Shown here piece after piece: positions 38,401 to 52,900 of a DNA stretch of 64,000 nt. The translations under genes were made by a program, and so were the position numbers. The DNA comes from Lingula anatina (lineage: Eukaryota; Brachiopoda; Lingulata; Lingulida; Lingulidae): positions 467,019 through 531,018 of the forward strand of contig NW_019776046.1 of the NCBI RefSeq assembly GCF_001039355.2. The letters are read 5' to 3'. Numbering within the stretch: position 1 is the first letter of the stretch; each line of letters opens with the position of its first letter. The notes beneath the pieces are model-generated. The model had not been told where the DNA came from. It was given only the letters and a program-made list of their open reading frames with translations, and did no database searches.

Positions 38401-41400
38401 GAATAAAATTGATATAATTTTGCTCTGTAAAAGAGCTTTAATCAAGACGCTACAATAGTGCTTTGAAAATTCAGTATCGATCACAATGTCAAGAGAAATT
38501 ACAGATTTTCCTAAGAATTTTTTTTTTTTGTTTCAGCAGTGAGGGTTGAATAAAAAAAATGACATTCTTGTATCTGTATTAACATGATTTATAGATTAAA
38601 GACCAAATTAGATTTCGAAGGTACTCGTATATCATATTTTTCCTGTCATTTTGAATAAAACATGAAATCAAAAACATTTGAAAAGCAGGATTGGCTACAA
38701 TCGAAGTTGTTTGATGCTTCTCTTTCATATAAATCAACAAGCAATGCTTTTGGTTCATTTGCTCAATCTCATGTTGTCAATTGACCAAATCACAGGTTTA
38801 TTTTTCATTCACTTTGGACACACTTTTTAAAAAATTAAATCATCTCAAAATCATTCTTGATACATACTTCTGAAACAAAATATTGCTGGAATAATGTGAC
38901 ACAGTAAATGGTATAAACATTAGTTATAAGACCACCAATAACAATAATCCATACTGAAACATTTTCAACCTGATTATTTATTAGGCAAAGACTATATCTG
39001 ATTTCACCTTCAACCACAGCATTGCTTGTTTCATGATACAAAACTGAAATATGGTTGTGGTCTTAGATACTTTGCTCTCAGGTGGGCAAGAAACTGAGTG
39101 TGTGTGTGTGACTGAGAAAATAAAACATGAATTAAGTCTTCTGGTGCTGCTGAAATAATAAAAGATTGATAAAAAATGACAATAATGATGTTGATGATGT
39201 TGTGACAATGTTAATGATTCAATTTTTAAGTATTGAGTAGCATATGACAGAGATAGATTGCACAGAAAACATTTATCTGCACTTGTGTACTTATACATGT
39301 CTTGATCACCATTAAGCACACATAAGTAAACATGCAAATACTTCTTCAAGTGCAATCTATCCACATATACTATTGTCTAATTTTCTACTTACTGACTGTG
39401 CATTATTTAAGATGTAGTTCCCCACACGTTTGACAAGATTGATTCTTCAAAAGTCCATGATAATAAGTAACCAAATGATGTCTATGGCCAAACTGCCAAA
39501 GCTCCCTCCCAACCCCGGGGTCATTGTGTACAAGATAAAGCCATTATGGTTCAAGACAGCATCCAAAATAAACCATAGACATAAAACTTTCATACTGTCA
39601 TTGACAGAACCAGCTTTATGGCTGCAATTTTTGTCCTTGTTTAAATGATTTTCTTTCTTTTTTCCTAATTTTATTCATCAATTTTTGAGGCAATAGTTCT
39701 ATAATCATGAAAATCTTTAAATTTGCTGGTTCAATGAAAAAGGGTAGACCATTCAGAGCTTCAACAGTTGGGCAAGACATTAAATGAATAAAAAAAATAT
39801 GCAAGTTGGGTAGAAAAAATAACGAATAAGAAATAAAACATGAATGCTATTTACATTCATAGCGGGGGCACGGAACCCTTGAGGGATGTGACAAAACTAA
39901 CAGTGATTAACTGTAGGAATGTCACGGAGCTAAGTGAAATCTTCCTTGTACTCCTTCCGGCCACATGCTGGTCTAGCGTGGTACGTCTGAAAAGATGACG
40001 GAGTCCCTCCCATTCAGATGGATCAGACCATGGAGGTGCGAATTAGACAAGGGAGCAAGTACTCTTTGGCCAAAATATGATGTTTTTTTACGTCTCTGAC
40101 TGCTCTTCTATCTCACACATAGACACAGGTAAAATTTGAAGTCATGGGAGAAAAAATGAACAGTTCTACTATGTAAAAGATGGGAGTTATAATCTAAATG
40201 ACTTGATGCAGCAGGTCAGCTCTGGTATAAACATCTGGTTTTGATGATGTCCTTGTACATGAACTAACATAAAATGATTTCAAATGTCCTAAAACTTGGT
40301 TTAAAACATTTCAGAAAAAAAATTCAGGTGAATGGATGGTGAATAAATACTGCAAATTTGTTGAAGTCCCCCCCCCCAACAAAAAATGGTAACTAATTTA
40401 ACTTATTCCTATCTTCATCATCATACAGTATTAGTTCAGACAATTTATTGTATCAAAATTAACTTTTATCGGTAACTTATTAATAAAAATAGAAAATAAG
40501 TCTATTTCAGACAGCATTTCAATCTTCTTTAGTAAAAACTTACCATAGATAAACATTCTAGAAACAACAATTTTCTTTACAATTTTTACCCCCTATGCAG
40601 TCTTCCCCTTTAACATTTAACACTTCTCTTTTGATTGTAGCCCATGAGAAGAGCAGTCAGAAACTAAAACTTTCTGTAATTTGTGCTGAAAAAAGACCGT
40701 CTTATAATAGATTAGCAACACATTGTTCAAACTTCTACAAGAATCGTTACAAAAGTTCTTTTAAAGTTCTCCAGCTGAAAGTATCGGGAAAGCTTTCCAT
40801 CGTAACACAACCATCCCCAAAATGCGATTATGAAAACATCTGATATGTACTAAGGAAGCAGTGACTTGTATAAGGAACAAACTAAGTTAGATCCTTAACA
40901 TTTGTAATAACAGTTTTACTTTTCCATTACTTTGAATCATCCCTCTCAGCTAATTCAAAGCAATTGAAGAGTAAATCCTGTCGTAAAATTCTTAGGAACT
41001 GAAAGGTAAGAGTTGATTAAAATGCACTCCATGGCAAACACAAATCTCAAGGACGCTCGCATATTGCCCATGTAATACCCAGTTATAACCAACATTACAG
41101 CCTGTTCTAACCCACTCAAAACCCACGTCAAGTTCACACACAGCCCAACCACGCAGTGCAAGCTCCAAGTTTCCAAAAAACATCCTCTGAACCCTCACAT
41201 GTTTACTTAAACATCGTGGAGGTATAACCAGTCCCTAATATCACACTTGTCTTCCGCACTTTGGACCCCCTTTTTTTTTTTTTAATCCTTTGTTTATTGT
41301 CCTTGGCAAATTTTTGTATCATACAAATCATCAAAGATGGCCTTTTGATATGCACAAGATAGCTCCATTTAGCTCTAGTCATGCACTGGCCAAGGGAGAC

Positions 41401-44400
41401 GTAATGCTTGCCAAATTTATTGACAGAAAAACGCAACATCGTTTCTTTCCTTGATTCAGTATCAAACCTATCAAACTGAAGCAAGCATGAATCTTAAAAT
41501 CAGAATTTGGGAGCAAAATCCTCTGTAACCCATTAGTGAGACCATTTGTAGCGTGATTACAAAGACACAATTCACTGCACCTTCCTACATTTGATAAATG
41601 GAGGTCCCCAAATAGAAAGGTATGTCATTCTGTGACAATGGCCTTTATGTGACAAAACAAACTGCAGCTGTCACTTCATTTTTTCATGACAACACAAACA
41701 GTTTGTACTGATTAAGCCATGTTTTCTAGTACTGATTAAGCCATGTTTTCTAGTACTGATTAAGCCATGTTTTCTAGTACTGATTAAGCCATGTTTTCTT
41801 GTAAAGGAAACCATCCAAATCACCTCTACTCACAGTCTGCTTCAAAACATACTACAATCAAAACTACACTTTACACAAAGTCCATGCACATATCAGGTAC
41901 TTTATAAAACAGGGTTCTCAGCTCCTCACATACACAAGGCTTGCTTTCCCACTTCAACTTTCTCAGTTTCTCTGTACATACAAATAAAAGTGATTCCATC
42001 CCTGTTGTTGAACACATTTATGACATTTTTTTTTACATTTCTTTTCAAATTGAAAAAGTGGCAAGCTTAAAAAGATCAAAAGATCAATCTGCAATAATTA
42101 AATAAAAATAAACAGTGATGGCAAAAGAACTGGTTTCCAGACCTTTCAATGTTAATATTTTTTAATGATCAAAATAGTCAAAATTTACAGGGAATCGCCA
42201 CTCATTCAAAAATAAAACTAAATGAATAAATAAACAAATAAAATAAAAATAAAGAAACAAAAACTGGAGACGTCCAATATCATTAAATGCACCAGCCATG
42301 ACAGGATATCTCAATTCATTTTACCCCGTCTCATTTTTTTTTTTTTTTTTTTACTTTTTACACTGACTAACAAACAAAAATTTAGGAGAAACGGTTCATG
42401 TTCATCAACAAAATTTTTTTCAGTATCCTCAACAAATGTCAAAATTAGTTTTTTTCAAACAAACCTTTCAAAACTCATCAACAAAAATAATGGAAGGGCA
42501 CAGAAATTTCAGTCCTGGTTCTAAAAACTTTTTGCATATCATTTATAAAATGTTTTCTGATGAATTATTGATGCACCGTAACATTACGTAGGACGCAAAA
42601 AGCAAAGGTAATAAATTAAAAGGCAACGACAACTAGTTGATGGTGACCAGGTTGAAAATATTTCCCATGTTTTTATCAATCTCCCCAAACCACTTTTCTC
42701 CAGAAAATCAAAACCAATTTTCTCCAGAAAGATTTCTCCCCTTTTTTTGTCTGAAAGCTAGGGCAGAAAAGGCTCCAGTGAGACCAAATACGAGTATGAA
42801 ATGAAGAGAAAAAGATCTGCAATGGCTGGTGTCATCATTACTGTCCACTGTCTATGAACATGTTTCTCAGAACAAGTACCATACCTGGTCTGTAAGTCAG
42901 CGGCTGCGGGTCGCTGGTCTTACCAGAACTTTGGATGTGGAACTGGACGGTGACGGGTTCTTTGATTTCTGGATCTCTATATGGCGGGACAGTGATCACT
43001 AAATGGGTCTGAAACAATATGGAGTGGTACAGTGATTACCAGACGATTCTGAAACAATATGTAGTGGTACAGTGATTACCAGATGATTCTGAAACAACAT
43101 GTAGTGGTACAGTGATTACCAGATGATTCTGAAACAACATGTAGTGGTACAGTGATTACCAGATGATTCTGAAACAATATGTAGTGGTACAGTGATTACC
43201 AGACGATTCTGAAACAATATGAAGTGGTACAGTGATTACCAGACGATTCTGAAACAATATGTAGTGGTACAGTGATTACCAGATGGATCTAAAACAATAT
43301 GTAGTGGTACAGTGATTACCAGATGGATCTGAAACAATATGTAGTGGTACAGTGATTACCAGATGATTCTGAAACAATATGAAGTGGTTCAGTGATTATC
43401 AGATGGGTCTGAAACAATATGAAGTGGTACACTGTTTGAGATTTGAAGGATTCCTAGTATGTGACTGTTGATGTTATATGAAACTGTGCAACAGCTCATT
43501 TTCTTGAGCTAGCGCTGTTCTGCAGAGAAAGGAAAACCTATCAAACTCAGGCCAGTCTGTGAAAAGACACACATAAATGCAGACAAAATGTAAAACGGTT
43601 TTCCACTGAAAGTGCACAGCAACAAAGGTGACATCAACGACAGACACAGGTGATGGCTAATGGCTATATACATAAAAATGGCAAAACTTTTTTATGTGCT
43701 AGTTAAGTAATATATTACTCTTACATTTGATTTATGAAACAATTTGAGTTCAAGGGAAGTGCAATGCAATAATTTTTTGGAAAAATGTAAACAGTATCCA
43801 ACTATTGGATCTGTAGTACATCTGTAAGTGTCACTGAGTATTTAAGTTCACTGAAATAATGTCTTTAGTCAAAACAATAAGAAAAGCTATACTTTGTGAA
43901 CCAAAACGAGAATGCCAACGTGTACTTCTCTGACTCTAGGTGGCCAATGTCTGACATGTTATCACTCAATATTGTTTACCCACTTTCCAGTTAAAGTGAC
44001 CTTTCTGGACCAACTCCAAAATGTCTCAGTTCATACCATTGAGAGAAACATGTAGTGACATGCGTAATTGTTAAAATAGGCTTAAATCAACAGATTAAAA
44101 ACAAATAATAATTACATTATGCAAGATTTGCTACAATTTGTAATTATAATGAGTAGCCTTATATACACCTAGGTTCTTCTCTGTTAAAACATGGATGACA
44201 AATGGAGTCAAGACTGGTACTTCTTGTATAATCTGGACCATATTAAATATTGACACACACTTAAATACCTAGAGATACAGAATTCCACTACAATCAGGAC
44301 AGTGTGAATGGCTGCCTACTGCACCAATTCAACCCCAAATTTTGGTTCAACTGGGTGCATCTGAAGCATAAAACTACTAGAAACCACCCCCACCCCTCCT

Positions 44401-46672
44401 CACCCCGTCCAATCCAGGCCATCCTGCTGCCTAAAGAGTAACAAGACAGTCTAATCAAGCTGTTAATGCTTGTCCCTATTGCAGGGTCACTGGCTAAATT
44501 CTAGAGCGTGAAATAACATTAATTTTACTCCTGCCTCCACTGAACAAATAAACCGACTTGTTTTCTCTGCCTAAAATTGCACAATTTCCTAAAATTGTAC
44601 AATTTCAAATAATGAATTTGAAACAATTTTCATTTTCATTTAGTTTTTAAAATGTTGATACAAATGGCTAGCAACTGCTTATCAACTTTCTGAAATAAAA
44701 AAAAATTAATAAAAAATAAAAATTAAAAAAAAAAAAACTTTCTGAAATAAGACATGCAGCTGTTTATGTATCTTAGCATGGTACATAATGTATTCCTCAC
44801 AAGTCTTGGTGCATGTTTCTCTAGAAGGAGTTTGAGGTAACCTAAATGGAGTACATGAATTGGAGATTTATTAACAATTAACCTAAGCAGGGGACACGGA
44901 TTTGTGACTCATTAACCTGATGGAAGATAAGCAATGATAACAACTTCCATATTCTATATATCTACCAGTCTTCAGTGTTCAAAGTGAAGTGCTAGCTGCA
45001 TGATACATGTAAAGCTCTTCATTATCAATTAACATATGTCGTTACTGTAATTTAAAAATTTCTACAATTACTAATATTATAGATTCCATATAATATTGCT
45101 AACCCCCCCCCTCAGCTAATAAAAAATTTTCTGTCTTGGGTGAAGCAATATCAAAGCATTATTCAGTAATTATTCTAATCAACTCAAATTTCACAAAGTT
45201 TTAAGATGCTACAATTCTGGAAACACTTTTCCCCTCTACACACTGTCATGTCTATATTCTGAAATAATAAATTACCCTAGTTGAAGTGTGGGACACCTCC
45301 TTACCAATATAAGAGCATATAGAATATGAAAATTCTCACACACAAGCCGAAAAAACTTTCATATTGTTAGCTTACGGCCAACCTGGACGTAGGCCTTCAT
45401 CAGACTGATGTGAGTATAGTTGCCATGCAGGACCCTCTTATAAATGTAAGGTCCCACTAATTATCACTATATGATTAAAGACGCATCTATAACATATAAA
45501 TTGCATCATGGAAAAACAGAAGCTCAAAGGTATTAAAAATCCTCTTGGCTGAGATGATGAATGAGCTCAAAGGATTTTTCCAGCTGGTTTGGGGTATTAA
45601 AGTGATTCATTCCTGGTTATGGATTCTAGCTATCACTTGTGCCAATAAAATTAGCCTTGATTCAAGGTTACTGCCATAAATACAAACACAGCATCCTAAC
45701 GCTGTTTATTTCCTTCTTGAAATACCTTCAGATGTTTTCCTTGACACCAGGCACGTAGTCTAGACATTGTGATTAATACAACCAGCCAGTGCTATTGTAT
45801 CAAACTATACTGCACACCCTGATACAATAAATACCTGCAAATTACCTCTGGAACATGGCCAATAACTTCATCTCAATGTTGTAGAAAAATTTTGGCTTCA
45901 TTTATAAACAGTTGGCATTAACACTCTATACTATTCTCGCCCTACACTTTTACCAGCTCAAGCAAGCATATGTAATTTTTTCGTAACACTTCAAAATAAC
46001 TGGCAATGGTTTTAAAAGCAACTCAAAAATTTTTGCTCATCATTTCACCAATTAAACACAGCTTTGTTGACTAATTACTGACTCTGCTAAGAATGACAAA
46101 CACAGTGATAGTGACCTCAACTGACCCCTTCACGTGACCCTAATGACCCCCGGGCCTATCCTGTATGTAAACTTTTGGTAATTGAGGTAGGCAACAACAG
46201 ATAGCCCTGATTTATGGTAAGGGCCTGGTGCTTGGTAAGTAAGCAGGAAAGCAGATGTCTGGTCAGGAGATTACAGTCCTATTCAGAACGGTGGACTAAC
46301 TAGTCCGCAGGTTAAATATAGCAACCCACTACAAAGCTTGCCATCTAATCCGCTAATAAACTCTGAATAGATTCTCCGTGGGGAAGTATTCAAGTGGGTC
46401 AGCCATATTTGACCCTCGGACTAGTTAATCCACTGTTCTGAATGCGGCCTATGATGCCAATTTGTAGGTGATATGTAGCATGTGCTAACAAATAGAAACA
46501 GTTATCTTATCTACTGATTTATGATCATGCTATTTGTTGTTTTTGTGATGCATTTTGTGGTGTCTACCTCCAGCTATATTTCATACCAGGTAATTGACCT
46601 TGCCATGTTATGTTTAAAAAAATAATAAGATTAACAAAAAATCAACATTTTTTTACTTTTCCCAGGAACCAA

Positions 46673-46703
<31 letters not shown>

Positions 46704-49700
46704 GATAATAACAAATAAATAAATAAAATGGAATAAATAAATAAAAATAAAAACAAATAAAATAATATCAGAAAAGATAAAACAACACTGTAGAAGAAAA
46801 TACAACTAGAAAGATAAATATTTACCGGTTGAAAAAACTCAGGGTCGACGGTGCCTTGTTGTTCCCAGACAACCTCCCCTTCCTCATTTAGTTCCCGGAA
46901 TATGGCCTTGACATTCCGCGTGAAATTCTTCCCAATAATGATCATCTCAACCTCGCCTTCCGGTAGGCACTCCATGAATGACCTCTTGCAGATCTCAGGC
47001 TGACCCGCTGGCTGGGCTATGTGAAATAACAAGATAACCAATGTAAGGATGTTTGCCACATAAGCCTGTAGCCAGGGGGTATTGGAGGGGGGGGGGGTGA
47101 AAAAAAAACACCCTTTTTGCTGGGAAAATGTCCCCTCAGAGTAAATTTTCATCTAGTTACATGAAAGTTTAATGGTGAAAGGTCCACTTAAAAAAAAAAA
47201 AAAAAAAAAAAAAAAACCTCCCCCCTTTTGAAATTACTGGCTACAGGCTTGTTTCATTGATATTTCTGACCAACCTTGACACAGATGCCTTTGTGTGCAG
47301 TGAAGACTGCCAGTATACAGCATTTACAGCTTCCAGCAGCCAAGAGTGCTGCACGTGAGATCTGCATGTCTACCAACATGTACCTCTCTGCTTCTTAAAA
47401 CACTGAGAGATGCACAATTTATAATTAGTATGATATTACCATTAACAGACATGAGCCCAGTTTTTAGGAAAATCTCTGAACATTTATTTGTTGTGGAACC
47501 AAACACCTCGCGTAAATTTTTGGGGTTTAATTGCTCTGGGGTTATGTAAAAAAAGTGGAATTCCGTAATTCCAGAGAAAAAGCTCATGTCTGCATTGATC
47601 ATACATTTCCGATGCTGAGTTGGTCAGAAAATCAGACTTCAACTTATTCACTAAATTAGGCAGTAGGGCTTTGCAGGAAAGTCTTTTTTTGGCTGTTGTT
47701 TGGTAATTAACCTGGTGAACTAGATTTTTTCTTTGACACTTAGACTGTTACATTATTAATACATAGCAGGAAAATGTGCGTCATTTTACTAAACCCATTT
47801 CCCTCTTCATTTCCTTTTCACCCAATAATTACAACACAAGCCTAGAGGTTGAAACATATAATCTAATTTGACTTGACAAACACTTTGTACTAAGTGAGAG
47901 GAAAAACCATCTTTAAATCTGAATGTAAGGCATCCTGGGGATCACTTACTGCACAAGATTGGCGTAGATGTTGTTTGCAGGGTACATGGCGTGCCATCAG
48001 GCTTGCTGATGTTCACCCGAAAAACCATCCGCGTCTTAGTGCTCTTCTTTTTGGACCTTGCAATGCCAATACGCTGCTCCACATCCGCGTTCCTCAGTTT
48101 TAATATTCCCACGCAGTCTATGCTGAAATTAGATAAAAAATTTGAGATGGATTTAAGTTTCTTACAAATCAAATCTTCAAAAATTCACAAAATTTATGTG
48201 ATTTTTCATGGATTTTAGTTTTTCTACAAATCAATATTCACACAGTGCATGTGTACTGAAATTAAATATTAAATAAATTGTGAACGTTCTTCGTTTTAAT
48301 ACAAATTTCACAGACACCATTTTTTTTTTCAAATCCACCCTTATTTTTCAAAAGAACATTTTCCTTCAGACTACATACTGCATGATTGAATGAATAAATA
48401 AATGAATGAATGAAGGCACTTTTATAACCAAGCACTGAATGTAAAATCCACCATTTGATTTCAAATATTTATTTCTACTGTCCATATGTCAACACCCATT
48501 ATCTAATGCAGCACTAATGTGAAACTGATGAATCTCATGTCAAAGAAAGGATATGTAGGACCAATGATGCTCTTATCTACTACAATGTTTGAATGCATTT
48601 TTTGTCTGTAATCTTTACTTTTGAGTACTTTGTCGGCCTATCTATGATTAATATGACTGAAAAAGAAAAAAAAAAGTGAGATGCCTTTGCATCCGAGGAA
48701 GAATTCTGAAATCATTCTTCACGAAGCAGTAGTCAGCTAATGGTGGCATATGCTCTTACCATTCATCTACTAGCCATTTACCTTTGCATTTGAAATGGGG
48801 ATTTGAAGAGAAGAAAGCTCAAATTTAACTCCCCAGGCAATGAATGCAAGGTTTCTTGAAGGTTGAAACATTGTCCTAGTAACAAAGAACTAATGATCAA
48901 TTAGAGATCGTTAATCCAAGAGGAATCAGTTCTGGTAAAGCAATAGAGCAGAGTATTTTTCCTTATTTCTTATCTGACACTGATTACTTTCTAATAAAAC
49001 AGCCTGGTGGTGGAGAAATATCACCACATCATGATTTTAGGGATAATTTCTGCAGTATGAATGGTCAGAGACCCAGGTAAAAATGATCCTGTCTGTAAAT
49101 AATGTCAAGAATTTCAGACAACTTAGTCAATAAATAGACCAACCTCTTAAGACACTCAGACCCCATTCCCAGAGATTAGATCGATCTACTTTAGATCGAC
49201 CTAACTCCCTGGGGGTTCACGCTAAATAGCTGTCAGCCTAGCGGGCACTAAAGTTGATTACCCCCTACAGCTTGTAGTAGGCGGGACGGACATTGAAGCC
49301 GGATTATCTGACAGTAATCTTGTGAGACTCCCCGCGGGGATAGATCGATCTAAAAGCTCTGGGAATACGCCCTCAGTGTTGGCATATCCTTTATACTTAA
49401 CCCAGTCCAATTACATAAGTCTATATACGTCTATATACACAAGGATTACAGTGGATGGAGGAAGCAGAATGTGTTATTGTTACAGTCGGAAATTTTTACA
49501 TATGGAGCATGCTTCAATCATTTCTATCCAATATCTTGTGCATCACCGTGCTTTTTCTATTTTGTTTATCTAGAATTAAAGCGCCTATCTCATTTACATG
49601 TGATATATATTTTTTTACTAATTGTTTGCTATGCATGACTTCACAATTTTGTTTGAAAGTATCATCCTATCTAGGATTTTCATGTCAAATCTAATTTTCC

Positions 49701-49869
49701 TCAATAAAAAAGCCCAACACACAGATTATTACTTAAGCTGCCTTTGCAGTTAGATTCCTTGATTTATAATTCTTCTAATAATACTTCTAATAATAATAAT
49801 AATAATAATAACAAGGCAGCAAAGCTGTCAAATGTACAGACAANATAAAAAAATAAAAAAAAAAAAAAA

Positions 49870-49905
<36 letters not shown>

Positions 49906-52900
49906 GAAAACATACAAAAAAATTAAATCACCAGCCATGAAAGGATATCTCAATTCATTTTACCCCGTCTCATTTTTTTTTTTTTTTTTTTACTTTTTAC
50001 ACTGACTAACAAACAAAAATTTAGGAGAAACGGTTCATGTTCATCAACAAAATTTTTTTCAGTATCCTCAACAAATGTCAAAATTAGTTTTTTTCAAACA
50101 AACCTTTTAAAACTCATCAACAAAAACAATGGAAGGGCACAGAACTTTCAGTCCTGGTTCTAAAAACTTTTTGCACATCATTTATAAAATGTTTTCTGAT
50201 GAATTATTGATGCATCGTAACATTACGTAGGACGCAAAAAGCAAAGGTAATAAATTAAAAGGCAACAACAACTAGTTGATGGTGACCAGGTTGAAAATAT
50301 TTCCCATGTTTTTATCAATCTCCCCAAACCACTTTTCTCCAGAAAATCAAAACCAATTTTCTCCAGAAAGATTTCTCCCCTTCTTTTGTCTGAAAGCTAG
50401 GGCAGAAAAGGCTCCAGTGAGACCAAATACGAGTATGAAATGAAGAGAAAAAGATCTGCAATGGCTGGTGTCATCATTACTGTCCACTGTCTATGAACAT
50501 GTTTCTCAGAACAAGTACCATACCTGGTCTGTAAGTCAGCGGCTGCGGGTCGCTGGTCTTACCAGAACTTTGGATGTGGAACTGGACGGTGACGGGTTCT
50601 TTGATTTCTGGATCTCTATATGGCGGGACAGTGATCACTAAATGGGTCTGAAACAATACACAGAGGTACAGTGATTACCAGATGAGTCTGAAACAATATG
50701 CAGTGGTTCAGTGATTACCAGACGATTCTGAAACAATATGTAGTGGTGCAGTGATTACCAGATGATTCTGAAACAATATGTAGAGGTACAGTGATTACCA
50801 GATGATTCTGAAACAATATGTAGTGGTACAGTGATTACCAGATGATTCTGAAACAATATGAAGTGGTACAGTGATTACCAGATGGATCTGAAACAATATG
50901 AAGTGGTACAGTGATTGCCAGATGGATCAAAAACAATATGAAGTGGTACAGTGATTACCAGATGAGTCTGAAACAATATGCAGTGGTACAGTGATTACCA
51001 GATGAGTCTGAAACAATATGTAGAGGTACAGTGATTACCAGATGATTCTGAAACAATATGTAGTGGTACAGTGATTACCAGATGAGTCTGAAACAATATG
51101 TAGTGGTTCAGTGATTACTAGATGAGTCTGAAACAATATGCAGTGGTATAATGATTACCAGATGGATCTTAAACAATATGAAGTGGTACACTGTTTGAGA
51201 TATGAAGGATTCCTAGTATGTGACTGTTGATGTTATATGAAACTGTGCAACAGCTCATTTTCTTGAGCTAGCGCTGTTCTGCAGAGAAAGGAAAACCTAT
51301 CAAACTCAGGCCAGTCTGTTAAAAGACACACATAAATGCAGACAAAATGTAAAACGGTTTTCCACTGAAAGTGCACAGCAACAAAGGTGACATCAACGAC
51401 AGACACAGGTGATGGCTAATGGCTATATACATAAAAATGGCAAAACTTTTTTATGTGCTAGTTAAGTAATATATTACTCTTACATTTGAAACAATTTGAG
51501 TTCAAGGGAAGTGCAATGCAATAATTTTTGGGAAAAATGTAAACAGTATCCAACTATTGGCAACTAAGTACATCTGTAAGTGTCACTGAGTATTTAAGTT
51601 CACTGAAATAATGTCTTTAGTCAAAACAATAAGAAAAGCTATACTTTGTGAACCAAAACGAGAATGCCAGCGTGTACTTCTCTGACTCTAGGTGGCCAAT
51701 GTCTGACATGTTATCACTCAATATTGTTTACCCACTTTCCAGTTAAAGTGACCTTTCTGGACCAACTCCAAAGTGTCTCAGTTCATACCATAGAAAGAAA
51801 CATGTAGAGACAAGTCTAATTGTTAAAATAGGCTTAAATCAACAGATTAAAAACAAATAATAATTACATTATGCAAAATTTGCTACAATTTGCAATTATA
51901 ATGAGTAGCCTTATATGCACCTAGGTTCTTCTCTGTTAAAACATGGATGACAAATGGAGTCAAGACTGGTACATCTTGTATAATCTGAACCATATTCAAT
52001 ATTGACACAAACTCAAGTACCTAGAGATACAGAATTCCACTACAATCAGGACAGTGTGAATGGCTGCCTACTGCACCAAATCAACCCCAAATTTTGGTTC
52101 AACTGGGTGCATCTGAAGCATAAAACTACTAGAAACCACCCCCACCCCTCCTCACCCTGTCCAATCCAGGCCATCCTGCTGCCTCAAGAGTAACAAGACA
52201 GTCTAATCAAGCTGTTAATGCTTGTCCCTATTGCGGGGTCACTGGCTAAATTCTAGAGCGTGAAATTACATATTAATTTTACTCCTGCCTCCACTGAACA
52301 AATAAACCGACTTGTTTTCTCTGCCTATAATTGCACAATTTCCTAAAATTGTACAATTTCAAATAATGAATTTGAAACAATTTTCATTTTCATTTAGTTT
52401 TTAAAATTTTGATACAAATGGCTAGCAACTGCTTATCAACTTTCTGAAATAAAAAAAAATTAATAAAAAATAAAAAAAAAAAAAAAACTTTCTGAAATAA
52501 GACATGCAGCTGTTTATGTATCTTAGCATGGTACATAATGTATTCCTCACAAGTCTTGGTGCATGTTTCTCTAGAGGGAGTTTGAGGTAACCTAAATGGA
52601 GTACATGAATTGGAGATATATTAACAATTAACCTAAGCAGGGGACACGGATTGGTGACTCATTAACCTGATGGAAGATAAGCAATGATAACAACTTCCAT
52701 ATTCTATATATCTACCAGTCTTCAGTGTTCAAAGTGTAGTGTATGATAGTGTATGATATATGTAAAGCTCTTCATTATCAATTAACATATGTCGTTACTG
52801 TAATTAAAAAATGTCTACAATTACTAATATTATAGATTCCATATAATATTGCTAACCCCCACCCCCCCTCGGCTAATAAAAAATTTTCTGTCTTGGGTGA

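Larger units (their letters stand above)
43009..46825 (-). other. NFAT5 intron D1-E1
   Basis: A 3.8 kb intron with the 40-bp array at the acceptor end, the MITE at 46275 and the (AAAT)n tract near the donor. Confidence 0.8.
42291..49808. repeat. Tandem block, copy 1 (NFAT5 exons E1, D1, C1 and introns)
   Basis: Collinear with 49930-59104 at high identity through introns and exons, starting with accagccatga. The right side ends in an (AAT)n tract followed by 33 nt (49811-49843) that also occurs at 63638-63670, then a single N at 49844. It lacks the 1.5 kb insertion found in copy 2. Confidence 0.95.
48123..50523 (-). other. Sequence between exons C1 and E2 (block junction)
   Basis: It contains the end of block copy 1, the type II MITE at 49164, the (AAT)n tract, the N at 49844, an A-rich run to about 49902 and the start of block copy 2. 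If the blocks are alleles, this is not a real intron. Confidence 0.7.

Noticed and set aside
39850-40060. Possible extra NFAT5 exon with acceptor-like cttttcag
   Set aside because: In the phase needed after exon E it reaches a stop within a few codons, and no donor or homology supports it.
43031-43430. CRISPR-like array
   Set aside because: The units are contiguous 40-bp tandem repeats without unique spacers, in an animal intron.
46631-46825. Extension of the exon D frame into the following intron
   Set aside because: A donor (gtaaat) ends the exon, the extension is (AAAT)n-derived, and homology stops at FFQP.
47894-48218. Plus-strand open frames over exon C1 (and the same over C2 at 55690-56014)
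   Set aside because: They are antisense shadows of the conserved NFAT5 exon.
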